From Bacteroidales bacterium (GTDB lineage Bacteria > Bacteroidota > Bacteroidia > Bacteroidales > VadinHA17), in assembly GCA_016715075.1 (NCBI GenBank), contig JADKBK010000001.1:426774-490773 (forward strand): a stretch of DNA of 64,000 bases, given 5' to 3'. Below, in pieces: positions 20,863 through 29,586 of the stretch (position 1 is its first letter; each line of letters begins with the position of its first letter). The position numbers and the translations under genes are program-made. The notes beneath the pieces were generated by a model. It made no database searches. It was not told the DNA's origin and saw only the letters and a list, made by a program, of their open reading frames with translations.

Positions 20863-22143
20863 TTATTTGGATTTTTTAAGAATTAGTTTTTCATTTTTAC
20901 CGAAGGTTTCATAACCTGAGACAATTACTTTTTCCCCTGGTTTAAGACCTTCAAGAACTTCATAGTATCTTGGGTTTTTTCTGCCGATAGTGATATTTCG
21001 TTTTGTAGCAAATGATTCGGATGGATCAAGAACGAATATCCATTGACCTCCTGTCTCCTGGAAGAATCCTCCTATCGGAACAAGCAATGATACCTTAGGT
21101 TGCCCGAGCTGGAGACTTGTATAATATGTCTGACCTGTCCTGATATTATCAGGCATGGTATCCCTGAAGATCATATCAATTTTGAAGGTTCCGTTCCTGA
21201 CTTCAGGATATACCCTTCTCACTACCAGATTAAACTCACTTCCCTGTCTGTCAAGCGTTGCTGTAAGCTGTGTCCTTACTCTGTCAATGTAGTGCTCATC
21301 TATCTGGGCTGTGACCTTATAAGCTGTCAGGACATTGATCTGACCCATATTGGCTCCCCGCTGAATTGATTGTCCGATTTCTGGTACCAAAAGTCCGAGC
21401 TGTCCATCAACCGGGGCTTTCACATTCAGATTCTCAGCTCTCTCCCTGACAAGATTGAGGTTCTTGCGCATGTTTTCAAGGTTTTTTGTCATGCTGTTGA
21501 TATTTATTGAATAGAACAGGGAATCCTGCTTCTGGCGTTCAACAAAGAGATCTCTCGATTGAATAGCCATATCAAGATCCTCTTTTGAGCGGATGAATTC
21601 TTCCCTGGAGATCAGGTTATCTTTAATCAGGATGACATTCTGCTGGTAGTTGCGCTCCTTCCTTTCAATTTCGTACTTTATATTCAGAAGTTCTCTTTTT
21701 ATCTGCAGTCTCTGCTGCTCCATGTTGGTGAGTGTATTTCTCAGGAAATTCTCTTTTTCCGCAAGCTGTGCCTCACTGTCAAGAATATTGAGATGAAGGT
21801 CGGGATTTGAAAGCTTTAAAATGATGTCACCTTTCTTCACCATTGTTCCTTCTTCAATGACCTTCTCCTCAACACGTCCGCCTTCCTGTGCATCCAGGAA
21901 AATTGTTGTTATTGGTTCGACTGTGCCAGGCACTGTTATGTAATCGTTGAACTGGTCTTCAGTTACAGCTTCAATGATGAGTTTATCTTTTTCAACCTTA
22001 TATGTTGAGGTGCGGTCCGCAAAGAATGCCATATACAGAAGAACTATAATTGCAATTCCAATTCCGATATATCCAAGGTGTTTCTTCTGAAGCCCTTTTT
22101 TCTTTGGAATTACCTTATCCATTGTTTCACGAGGAGTATCCAT
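20863..22143 (-). CDS. HlyD/MacA-type periplasmic adaptor
   Basis: The 426-residue protein has one N-terminal membrane segment (HLGYIGIGIAIIVLLYMAFFA). A lipoyl/barrel-sandwich half follows (PGTVEPITTIFLDAQEGGRV...DIILKLSNPDL), then a long coiled-coil hairpin (about 115-250, rich in Q, R, E and L) and the second lipoyl half (NLNVKAPVDGQLGLLVPEIG). A beta-barrel and a membrane-proximal domain ending LKPGEKVIVSGYETFGKNE complete it. The architecture fits MacA-like adaptors linking an inner-membrane ABC exporter to TolC. It starts 19 bp after the TolC gene and is followed 18 bp later by the ATPase gene, consistent with one transcript. Confidence 0.92.
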   Translation of the reverse strand: MDTPRETMDKVIPKKKGLQKKHLGYIGIGIAIIVLLYMAFFADRTSTYKVEKDKLIIEAVTEDQFNDYITVPGTVEPITTIFLDAQEGGRVEEKVIEEGTMVKKGDIILKLSNPDLHLNILDSEAQLAEKENFLRNTLTNMEQQRLQIKRELLNIKYEIERKERNYQQNVILIKDNLISREEFIRSKEDLDMAIQSRDLFVERQKQDSLFYSININSMTKNLENMRKNLNLVRERAENLNVKAPVDGQLGLLVPEIGQSIQRGANMGQINVLTAYKVTAQIDEHYIDRVRTQLTATLDRQGSEFNLVVRRVYPEVRNGTFKIDMIFRDTMPDNIRTGQTYYTSLQLGQPKVSLLVPIGGFFQETGGQWIFVLDPSESFATKRNITIGRKNPRYYEVLEGLKPGEKVIVSGYETFGKNEKLILKKSK

Positions 22144-22162
22144 TACTGTTGTTTTTATATAG

Positions 22163-23515
22163 TTAATTCATTATTAAATTTTCATATTCACCAGTTGAGT
22201 ATAACTGGATTGCAAGTTTTCTGATAATTAGCTGCAGCTTTGTTCTTAATGCTTCCGTCTGAGCAGTAAACAGCGTCGTTTGAGCAACTGAATAGTCAGT
22301 CACATCGACAAGTCCGGATTCAAATTTTTTCTCAACAGCGCTGAATGATTTCTTATTATACTCAAGGTTTGCAACCGAAGCGGCGAACTCTCCCTTGCCT
22401 CTGTTGTAATTGAGGCAGGCATTTTCAATTTCAGTATAAAGATTATTCTTCTCCAGTTCGAGCTTTAAAGCTGTATCATCTCTTTTTATTTTTGCCTTTT
22501 TAATATTTCTTCCTGTTGAATAATTGTTAAAGAGGGGAATACTAAGTGTAAGATTCACATATTGACTATTATTGTTCTTAAGCTGGGTTTTAAAAGGATC
22601 CTGTGAGGCATTGCTTGCGGTTATGACATTATAATATCCTGTAAAAACAGACCCTTGTGCCGTCAGTCGCGGAGAGATGTATCCCTTTGTAGCTGAATAC
22701 TGTTTTTTAGCAGCATTAAGCTCATAGGTTATTTCTTTAAGACGGGGAAGAACAACTGTTGCAATGGCGTAAACACTGTCAGTATTAAAAGTTATGTCGG
22801 GGATGAGAATATTATCCAGATCCGGTAAAAGTATGTCAAAGTCAGAGCCCGCTTGCAGCTGCAACATTTGTTTCATGGTAGTAATAGCCTGACTGGTTGT
22901 GTTTTGTGCAATAATATATGAAAGTTTATCAGCCGAAACACGGCTCTCAATTTCCAATTGGCGGGAAAGAGCTTCCTTGCCGGTTTCTACCATCTTTGTG
23001 ATCCTGAAGAGCTGCCACTCTGACAGATCGAGCTGCATCTTTGAAGCATTCTCAAGTCCTTTGGCATACAGGATCTGGTAGAACTGCCCCAGTATGTCAA
23101 CAATAAGTCCGTTCCTGGCAATTTTCTCTGACTCTAATCCGGCTTTGACCATGAACTTATTTGCTGCGATAGTATTCGTTGTAACAAATCCGTTGAATAC
23201 GTTCATGTAGGAATTCAGATAATATTGGTTACCGAAGTTTTTCTCGAATGTTATACTGTAATCAACCGGGTTCACCGATCTTCCAAATTGCAGATTCGCG
23301 TCCGATCCCAGATTCAGAGATGGTACGATATCCATTCTGGACTTCAGGAGATCGACCTCCGCAGATTTGGTCAGCAGCTTCTGTCGCTGAAGTTCGATAT
23401 TGTTTGTTACAGCATAATTGATACATTCCTCAAGGGTCCATTTTTTAACCTGCGATGATGCCTGCCGGAAACCCAGTGCCATAAACAGCGATATTATCAA
23501 GATAATATTTTTCAT
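22163..23515 (-). CDS. TolC-family outer-membrane efflux channel
   Basis: The 450-residue protein has a signal peptide (IILIISLFMALGFRQASSQ) and the opening WTLEECINYAVTNNIELQRQ, the usual start of TolC-family proteins. Two OEP repeats follow: the first contains PSLNLGSDANLQFGRSVNP and the second begins near YISPRLTAQGSVFTGYYN. The C-terminal helices include VEKKFESGLVDVTDYSVAQT, a typical TolC motif. It is the first gene of the minus-strand efflux operon and is preceded by a sigma-54-type promoter sequence at 23545-23559. The exported compound is unknown. Confidence 0.93.
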   Translation of the reverse strand: MKNIILIISLFMALGFRQASSQVKKWTLEECINYAVTNNIELQRQKLLTKSAEVDLLKSRMDIVPSLNLGSDANLQFGRSVNPVDYSITFEKNFGNQYYLNSYMNVFNGFVTTNTIAANKFMVKAGLESEKIARNGLIVDILGQFYQILYAKGLENASKMQLDLSEWQLFRITKMVETGKEALSRQLEIESRVSADKLSYIIAQNTTSQAITTMKQMLQLQAGSDFDILLPDLDNILIPDITFNTDSVYAIATVVLPRLKEITYELNAAKKQYSATKGYISPRLTAQGSVFTGYYNVITASNASQDPFKTQLKNNNSQYVNLTLSIPLFNNYSTGRNIKKAKIKRDDTALKLELEKNNLYTEIENACLNYNRGKGEFAASVANLEYNKKSFSAVEKKFESGLVDVTDYSVAQTTLFTAQTEALRTKLQLIIRKLAIQLYSTGEYENLIMN

Positions 23516-23544
23516 TTTTATTCATAATATTTATCCATGTTATG

Positions 23545-23559
23545 CCAAAGAGTGTGCCA
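23545..23559 (-). promoter_or_regulatory. Candidate sigma-54 (RpoN) -24/-12 promoter of the TolC operon
   Basis: On the minus strand the sequence reads TGGCACACTCTTTGG, against the consensus TGGCACG-N4-TTGC. The -24 element is perfect and the -12 element is TTGG instead of TTGC, with exact spacing. It lies about 30 bp upstream of the TolC start codon at 23515. The sigma-54 activator encoded at 18630 converges on this operon, which supports the assignment. Confidence 0.62.
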
Positions 23560-23756
23560 TAATGGTTAAATGTCATTAGATCAGAATATTAAATATCTTT
23601 GATTTTTATTTTATGTAAAATAATTAGACAGTATGATGTGTGAAAATAATACACCCGGCATAAAAATTTAATCAAGATAACGGTAGTATTTCATAAATTG
23701 CAACACCAGGCACCAGGTACCCTGCACCCGGCACCTTAAATAAACAAAATGTAATT

Positions 23757-24570
23757 ATGGAACTAAAATACATTCTTGACCGGCTTTGGAAGGATTATAG
23801 TGATCAGAATCCTTCTGTTGGCAAAATTTTTAATCTTTTCAAAAATGAAGGAGAAGATGTTGTTAATGACCATATTGCCTTCAGAACGCTTGACTTTCCT
23901 GATATGAATATTGACGTTGTTGCCAAACCTTTTATTGCAGCAGGATTTGTCCCAAAGGGTGAGTATTTTTTTAAGGATAAGCATCTTTATGCAAAGCATT
24001 TTGAACTCCCTGGTGATGACAGGGCTCCAAGAGTATTTATTAGTCAGCTTGTTCTTAAAGACTGCTCATCATTTATCCAGGATACTTTCAATGAGCTGAT
24101 CCACAAAACGGAAAAGTCAGGAGATGGTTCCGTAAATCTGATTTTCTCAGGAGCTTTATTTCATCCATTATCCTATGAGACCTACAACAGGCTGAGGGAG
24201 GAATCTGAATATGCAGCATGGTTTTATGTTTTCGGTTTCAGGGCTAACCATTTTACGGTAAGCATTAATTCACTGAGAAAATTTAATGATATAATTAAAG
24301 TCAACGATTTAATTAAAAAAGAACGGATTTATTCTTAACAGTTCTGGTGGAGAGATAAAGGGCACACCGGCTGACCTGCTTCAGCAGTCGAGTACAATGG
24401 CTGATATTGTAAGAGTGAATTTTACTGAAGGCACCTATGACATTCCATCATGTTATTATGAGTTTGCACAGAGGTATCCCGGATCAGACGGTAAAATCTA
24501 TAGCGGCTTCATAGCAAGTTCTGCTGATAAGATCTTTGAGAGCACAGATTTCTACACAAAAGAAAAGTGA
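23757..24570 (+). CDS. DUF1338 (HglS/YdcJ-like) family protein, frameshifted at an A run
   Basis: The first 187 residues match the DUF1338 pattern: HIAFRTLD near residue 41, KHFELPG near residue 80, and FRANHFTVSINSL near residue 165. These carry the His and Glu ligands expected for the Fe(II) site. The frame ends at 24338 after VNDLIKKERIYS. Shortening the A6 run at about 24313-24318 by one base continues VNDLIKKNGFILN and then GEIKGTPADLLQQSS to a stop at 24570, giving a complete protein of about 270 residues. Characterised relatives include 2-oxoadipate dioxygenase/decarboxylase of lysine breakdown, but no lysine genes are nearby, so the substrate is uncertain. Confidence 0.8.
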
Positions 24571-24600
24571 TAAGTTTTCAGGGAAGCGTAAATTAGGGTG

Positions 24601-24805
24601 GGTCTGTGTAAAAGAACCTCTGTGGAACTCTGTGCTCACTCTGTGTCCACCTCTGCAAACCGGCTCCTTCGCTAAATTTGCCCGCAGGGCAAATTTTCCG
24701 CTCGGCCCCTGTGTAAGTTCTTTATTTATTGTTACACAGAGATCACAGAGAATTCACAGAGATTCAGAGAGAAAGATAAGGTAGAAGCTTCGACTTTTTC
24801 AAAAG
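24601..24805. repeat. Composite hairpin repeat: CTCTGTG core with a nested ATTTGCCC element
   Basis: The left half repeats CCTCTGTG/CTCTGTG and the right half CACAGAG, CACAGAGA and AGAGAGAAAG, ending in GACTTTTTCAAAAGTCC. Between them, at about 24656-24714, sits a diverged copy of the 56-bp unit of 826-945 (CGGCTCCTTCGCTAAATTTGCCC and the complementary GGGCAAAT). One repeat type therefore appears inserted into another. No gene is visible in the gap 24571-25035. Confidence 0.65.
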
Positions 24806-25035
24806 TCCATAGCATTCATATATTTTAACAAACTTTAATATGCCGCTCTCTTTTTTATTCAGCATAATTACTAAATTTGGTTACTGCATTATTTGGGGAT
24901 TTTTACATTTATTCATCAAAAAGGCGTTTTAATAAATAAAATTACCGGGAATGCGGTCACAAAAGTTTATGAGAACAGGGATGCTCTTGTGTAGCAATCT
25001 GCTGTTAGTCATGGGTTTAATTAAAGATATTTATA

Positions 25036-26085
25036 ATGAGTACCTATAACAGGCGAAATTTTTTGAAGACCTCTCTGATAGGAGGAGTGGCAGTGACATG
25101 TTTAAAACCATTTGATACCCTGGCTTCTTTCGGACAGCAGCAACAATTTTCTTCGAGTGCAGCCATTACCACGGGTGATAACCGCGCCGATCTTGCTTTC
25201 CGGGCATTGAAGCCCTATTCGGATCAGATTGCGAGGGCAATAGGCGATCGAAGAGTTGTCCTCAAGCCCAACAATGTTTCAATCAACAAGCCTCTGTGTG
25301 CCACACACGTTGATACACTTGAAGGAATACTGGAATTTCTTAAATCAATAAGGAAAGATAATAGTGTAATAATTGCCGAATCAGCAGCCGGTGGTGCTAC
25401 TTTTGAAGGTTACAGCAATTACGGGTATTACCGGCTGGCTTCAAAGTATGCTGTTACAATGGTGGATCTTGACCAGGAACCGTATGACATAATCCATGTT
25501 TTTGATGAGAAGGATTTCCGGCCGCATCCTGTTAGAATGTCACATGTGCTGCTTGATCCGGATTCATATATTGTATCTGTGGCACGAATGAAAACCCATG
25601 ATCGTGTGTTGGCGACCCTCTCTTTGAAGAATATTGTTTTCGGTGCGCCCATAAAAGACAAGGGTTTCAGCTGGAGCCCGTCAAGAAAACCCGGAACTGT
25701 AAATGATAAGCCAATTGCCCATGGAAGCGGAATAAGGGGCATAAATTATAACCTGTTTGTCCTTTCACAGCAGCTTCATCCCCATCTCTCAGTTATAGAC
25801 GGATTCGAGGGTATGGAAGGCAACGGCCCGAATGACGGTACTCCAGTTGATCACAGGGTTTGCGTGGTAAGTCCTGATTGGCTCTCTGCCGATCGCGTCG
25901 CTGTAGAAATGATGGGTATTGATTTTGCAAAAGTAGGATACCTCAATTACTGTGCTAGCGCCGGAAGAGGAGTTGCCGACCTGAATAAAATTGAGATTAT
26001 TGGCGAATCGATCAATGATCACATTAAGACATACAGGATGAGCGATAACTTTAATGATCAGCTCATATGGATGAAGCCTGCCTAG
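25036..26085 (+). CDS. Exported DUF362 family protein
   Basis: The 349-residue protein starts with a twin-arginine signal (NRRNFLKTSLIGGVAVTCLK). The DUF362 region shows VVLKPNNVSINKP near residue 75, VIIAESAAGG near residue 115, YIVSVARMKTHDRV...LSLKNIVFGAP at 175-205, and LSVIDGFEGMEGNGPNDG near residue 250. DUF362 proteins are uncharacterised or resemble ferredoxin-associated proteins, but no Cys cluster for an iron-sulfur centre is present here. The gene is upstream of the DUF6786 lipoprotein by 84 bp and probably in the same unit. The function is unknown. Confidence 0.82.
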   Translation: MSTYNRRNFLKTSLIGGVAVTCLKPFDTLASFGQQQQFSSSAAITTGDNRADLAFRALKPYSDQIARAIGDRRVVLKPNNVSINKPLCATHVDTLEGILEFLKSIRKDNSVIIAESAAGGATFEGYSNYGYYRLASKYAVTMVDLDQEPYDIIHVFDEKDFRPHPVRMSHVLLDPDSYIVSVARMKTHDRVLATLSLKNIVFGAPIKDKGFSWSPSRKPGTVNDKPIAHGSGIRGINYNLFVLSQQLHPHLSVIDGFEGMEGNGPNDGTPVDHRVCVVSPDWLSADRVAVEMMGIDFAKVGYLNYCASAGRGVADLNKIEIIGESINDHIKTYRMSDNFNDQLIWMKPA

Positions 26086-26169
26086 AAGATTTACTTTGAG
26101 GCCTTTGTGATCGTTTGTGTTTAGTATATTTTATATAATTAATCTTTAATATTTTAATATCAGGACGAG

Positions 26170-27435
26170 ATGAAGAAGACAACATTTTTATTTTGCAGCC
26201 ACTCTGTTATGGCATTGTCTATAGCATTTTTGGCAGGCTGTTCATCCTCCCCGAATAAAAATTCCAAACAGATGAGTGAAAGCGTAACAAAGGGAAAATA
26301 TGGCTATGATGTAGCTTTCTTTTCTGAAAAAAAGATCCCGACAATAGAATTGAAAAGCAACGATTCAAAGGCCTGCTTACTTCTTGTACCGGGGTATCAG
26401 GGCAGGGTAATGACAAGTAGTGTTAACGGTAATGAGGGAATGAGCTTCGGATGGATCAATTATAAGTTTATTGAAGCCGGACAACCAAGTACCCAGTTTA
26501 ATCCGTATGGCGGCGAAGAGAGACTATGGCTGGGACCCGAAGGTGGTCCGTTTTCAATATACTTTAAGAAGGGAACAGAGCAGGTATTCACTAACTGGAT
26601 CGTCCCGAAGGAGATAGATACCGAGCCATTTGATATTGTTTCACAATCAGGTGACAAAGTGAGTTTCAGCAGGAATTTTGTCCTGACAAATGCTTCAGGA
26701 AAGAAACTTGAAATTGGTATTGAAAGAAGTGTAAAACTGCTCTCAGTGGCAGAGACAGGAGAGGCGATAGGTATCAATATGGATGACTCATTGTCATTTG
26801 TGGCATATCAATCTGAAAATACTTTGATAAACCGCGGAATGGAAGCATGGAATGAAAGGTCGGGTGCATTATCGGTATGGATGCTGGCAATGTTTAATCC
26901 TTCACCCAGCGGGGTGGTTATTGTACCATTCAAAACTGGAAGCGAAAGTGAGGCCGGAAAAATAGTCAGTGATGATTATTTCGGCAAAGTACCTCCTGAC
27001 CGATTGATAGTTAAGGACGGCATCCTTTTCTTCAAAACGGACGGAAAATTCAGAAGTAAAATAGGTATATCACCAAAGCGCGCCATGCCATATTGCGGAA
27101 GCTACGATCCGGAAAAACAGGTATTGACACTGCTATGGTATTCAGCTCCTGATAATCCATCCAAATATGTCAACAGCAAATGGGGAACACAGACTGACCC
27201 ATTCAGCGGTGATGCAGTTAATTCCTACAATGACGGACCCGTTGATGACGGTAGCATAATGGGCCCATTTTATGAGATTGAAAGCTCATCACCGGCAGCT
27301 TTTCTTCCGGCAGGAGGAAAAATTACCCATACCCAGAGGATCTTTCATATTACCGGAAATGAAGAACAGCTTAGCCGGATAACTGAAAAGCTTTTTAACC
27401 AGAGTTTAGCGGATATAAAGAAAGCTTTTAATTGA
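26170..27435 (+). CDS. DUF6786-type lipoprotein
   Basis: The 421-residue protein has a lipoprotein signal ending SIAFLAGCSSS. The remainder is beta-rich with signatures LLLVPGYQGRVMTSS, GMSFGWINY, NPYGGEERLWLGPEGG and QVFTNWIVP. These recall the galactose-mutarotase fold, and I believe the family is DUF6786. A single late segment (PYCGSYDPEKQVLTLLWY) is likewise conserved. No catalytic residues can be assigned. It lies 13 bp before the penicillin acylase gene and may be a sugar-binding or epimerase-like partner; this is inference. Confidence 0.72.
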   Translation: MKKTTFLFCSHSVMALSIAFLAGCSSSPNKNSKQMSESVTKGKYGYDVAFFSEKKIPTIELKSNDSKACLLLVPGYQGRVMTSSVNGNEGMSFGWINYKFIEAGQPSTQFNPYGGEERLWLGPEGGPFSIYFKKGTEQVFTNWIVPKEIDTEPFDIVSQSGDKVSFSRNFVLTNASGKKLEIGIERSVKLLSVAETGEAIGINMDDSLSFVAYQSENTLINRGMEAWNERSGALSVWMLAMFNPSPSGVVIVPFKTGSESEAGKIVSDDYFGKVPPDRLIVKDGILFFKTDGKFRSKIGISPKRAMPYCGSYDPEKQVLTLLWYSAPDNPSKYVNSKWGTQTDPFSGDAVNSYNDGPVDDGSIMGPFYEIESSSPAAFLPAGGKITHTQRIFHITGNEEQLSRITEKLFNQSLADIKKAFN

Positions 27436-27448
27436 AATTTTCTTTTCA

Positions 27449-29564
27449 ATGCTGAAAAATTTTAATGATATCGTCCGGACGGAACACCTTGGAAGAAAAG
27501 GTTATTGTCCCTCTGTATTAATGGCTTTATTGCTCGTAATCCTTGTTTCAGGTGCATGTGGAAGTGAAAGGAAAGGCGGTCCTGAGATCTTATGGGATAA
27601 TTGGGGAGTACCACATATTTACGCAGTCAGCAATCCGGATATGTATTATGCTTTCGGATGGGCCCAGATGAATAGTCATGCCAACCTTATCCTTCAGCTT
27701 TACGCACAGGCAAGGGGACAGGCGGCTGAATACTTCGGTAAGAGTTATCTTGAGTCAGACAAACAGATTCTCCGCTTTGATCTGCCCGGACTTGCCCGAA
27801 ACAGCTACCTGAAGCAGAACAAGGAGTATAAATCATATCTGGATGCTTTTGTTAAAGGTATCAACGATTATTCTCTTGCACATCCTGATGAAATAGGAGA
27901 AAATTTAAGACAGGTTCTTCCTGTTACCGCGGAGGATATTATCGCTCATACTATGAGAGTCATTTGTCTTGAATTTCTCGCTTCAGATGATATTAACAAT
28001 GTTCGGAGAATGACCTGATCCAGGATCTAATTCCATGGCGATTGCTCCCTCGAAATCGCAATCAGGCAAGTCAATGCTGATCTCAAATCCTCACCTTCCA
28101 TGGGGTGACTTTTTCCTCTGGTTTGAAGCGCATCTCAACTCAGATGATATACATACCTATGGAGCCGCACTTGTTGGGATGCCTGTTCTGACTATAGCTT
28201 TCAACAATAATCTTGGATGGACCCATACTGTAAATACGATTGATGCCTCAGACAGGTATGCACTTACACTCAGGGGAGACGGCTACCTGCTTGACGGAAA
28301 AACTGAGCAGTTCGTGAAAAAGGTCATTACAATAAAAGTAAAGCAGGATGACGGATCCCTTGCGGCGCAACAGTTTGAGTTTAAATATTCAAAACATGGT
28401 CCGGTGACAGGTGAGAAAGGTGATAAAGCCTATGCTGTTCGTATTGCCGGACTGGAAAACTCAGCAATAATTGAGCAATATCACAAGATGTCCAGTGCCA
28501 GGAATCTACAGGAATTTGAGGCAGCTATCAGGATGCTTCAGAACCCGATGTTCAATGTGGTATATGCCGATAAGTCAGGAAATATATTATACCTCTTCGG
28601 GGGCGATGTACCTGTACGAAGTGAAGGTGATTTTGCATTCTGGCATGGTACTGTGGATGGTTCTGATTCAAAATATATCTGGCAGCAGACACATCCTTAT
28701 GAAGATCTTCCAAGGGTGCTTAATCCTCCATCCGGATTTCTTCAAAACTGCAATGATGCTCCCTGGGTATGTACATATCCTGCTGTTCTGGAACCATCCA
28801 GGTTCCCTCCCTATATGGCTCCGGCAGGCACCTGGTGGAGAGCTCAGCGGGCAATAAATATGATTAAAGATAATCCTTCAATTTCATTCGATCAGCTGGT
28901 TGATTATAAACTTAATACAGGAATGGAGGTGGCTGACCGGTTCCTGAACGATTTACTCTCTGCAGTCAGGCAGTTTCCTTCACCTGAAGCTTTGGAAGCT
29001 GCAGTAATTCTGAAAGCCTGGGACAGAAAAACCGATGCGGAAAGTAAAGGCGCGGTTCTATTTGCAGCCTGGTGGAATGAGATAGATAACAATATGTTTG
29101 AAATCAGTTGGGACAAGGAAAAACCAGTAACAACTCCGTCCGGCTTAAAAGAGAAAAAAAAGGCAGTGGAAATTCTGGTAAAGGCTTCAAAGGCAGTAAA
29201 AGAGAAATATGGTTCAGCTGATATCGCCTGAGGAGAGGTTAATCGTTTCAGAATAGGGAATTATGATCTTCCTGCCAATGGTGGTCCTGATAACTTCGGC
29301 GTTTTCAGGACAATGTATTTTGCAGAAGATAAGGATAATAAGAAGCATGCTTTCCATGGAGATACATATGTCGCAGTTACAGAATTTGGTGATAAAGTGA
29401 AGGCTAGCGTTCTTCTGAGCTATGGCAATGCCACCCAGCCCGGGAACAAACATTCCGGTGATCAGCTTAAGTTGCTTTCTGAAAAGAAACTGAGACCAGC
29501 CCTCCTGGAGAGAGCAGATATACTTCCGGTTCTGGAAAAGAAGGAAACACTTGAAATAAAATAG
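27449..29564 (+). CDS. Penicillin acylase-family lipoprotein, broken by a frameshift and an in-frame TGA
   Basis: A lipoprotein signal (LVILVSGACGSE) precedes the alpha-chain region (ILWDNWGVPHIYA, then YAFGWAQMNSHANLILQLY). The frame breaks at 28010-28018. One surplus base removed there joins it to PGSNSMAIAPSKSQSG, which contains the N-terminal nucleophile Ser (codon 28026-28028) that autoprocessing exposes in this Ntn-hydrolase family. The beta chain continues with ISNPHLPWG and a conserved NNNLGWTHTVN. An in-frame TGA at 29229-29231 stands where relatives have Trp (DIA-W-GEVNRFR), and the frame goes on to 29564. The family hydrolyses amide bonds of acylated amines or lactones. As read it would not give a working enzyme; without both lesions it would. 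Confidence 0.78.
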
Positions 29565-29586
29565 AGTCTGCTAACCTTGTAATATC

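Noticed and set aside
24881..25020. Possible gene tail reading NKITGNAVTKVYENRDALV
   Set aside because: It has no upstream continuation and is too short.
29229..29231. TGA as Trp or a selenocysteine signal
   Set aside because: The other interrupting TGA stands at a Gly position, no SECIS or selenocysteine gene is visible, and several normal genes end with TGA.
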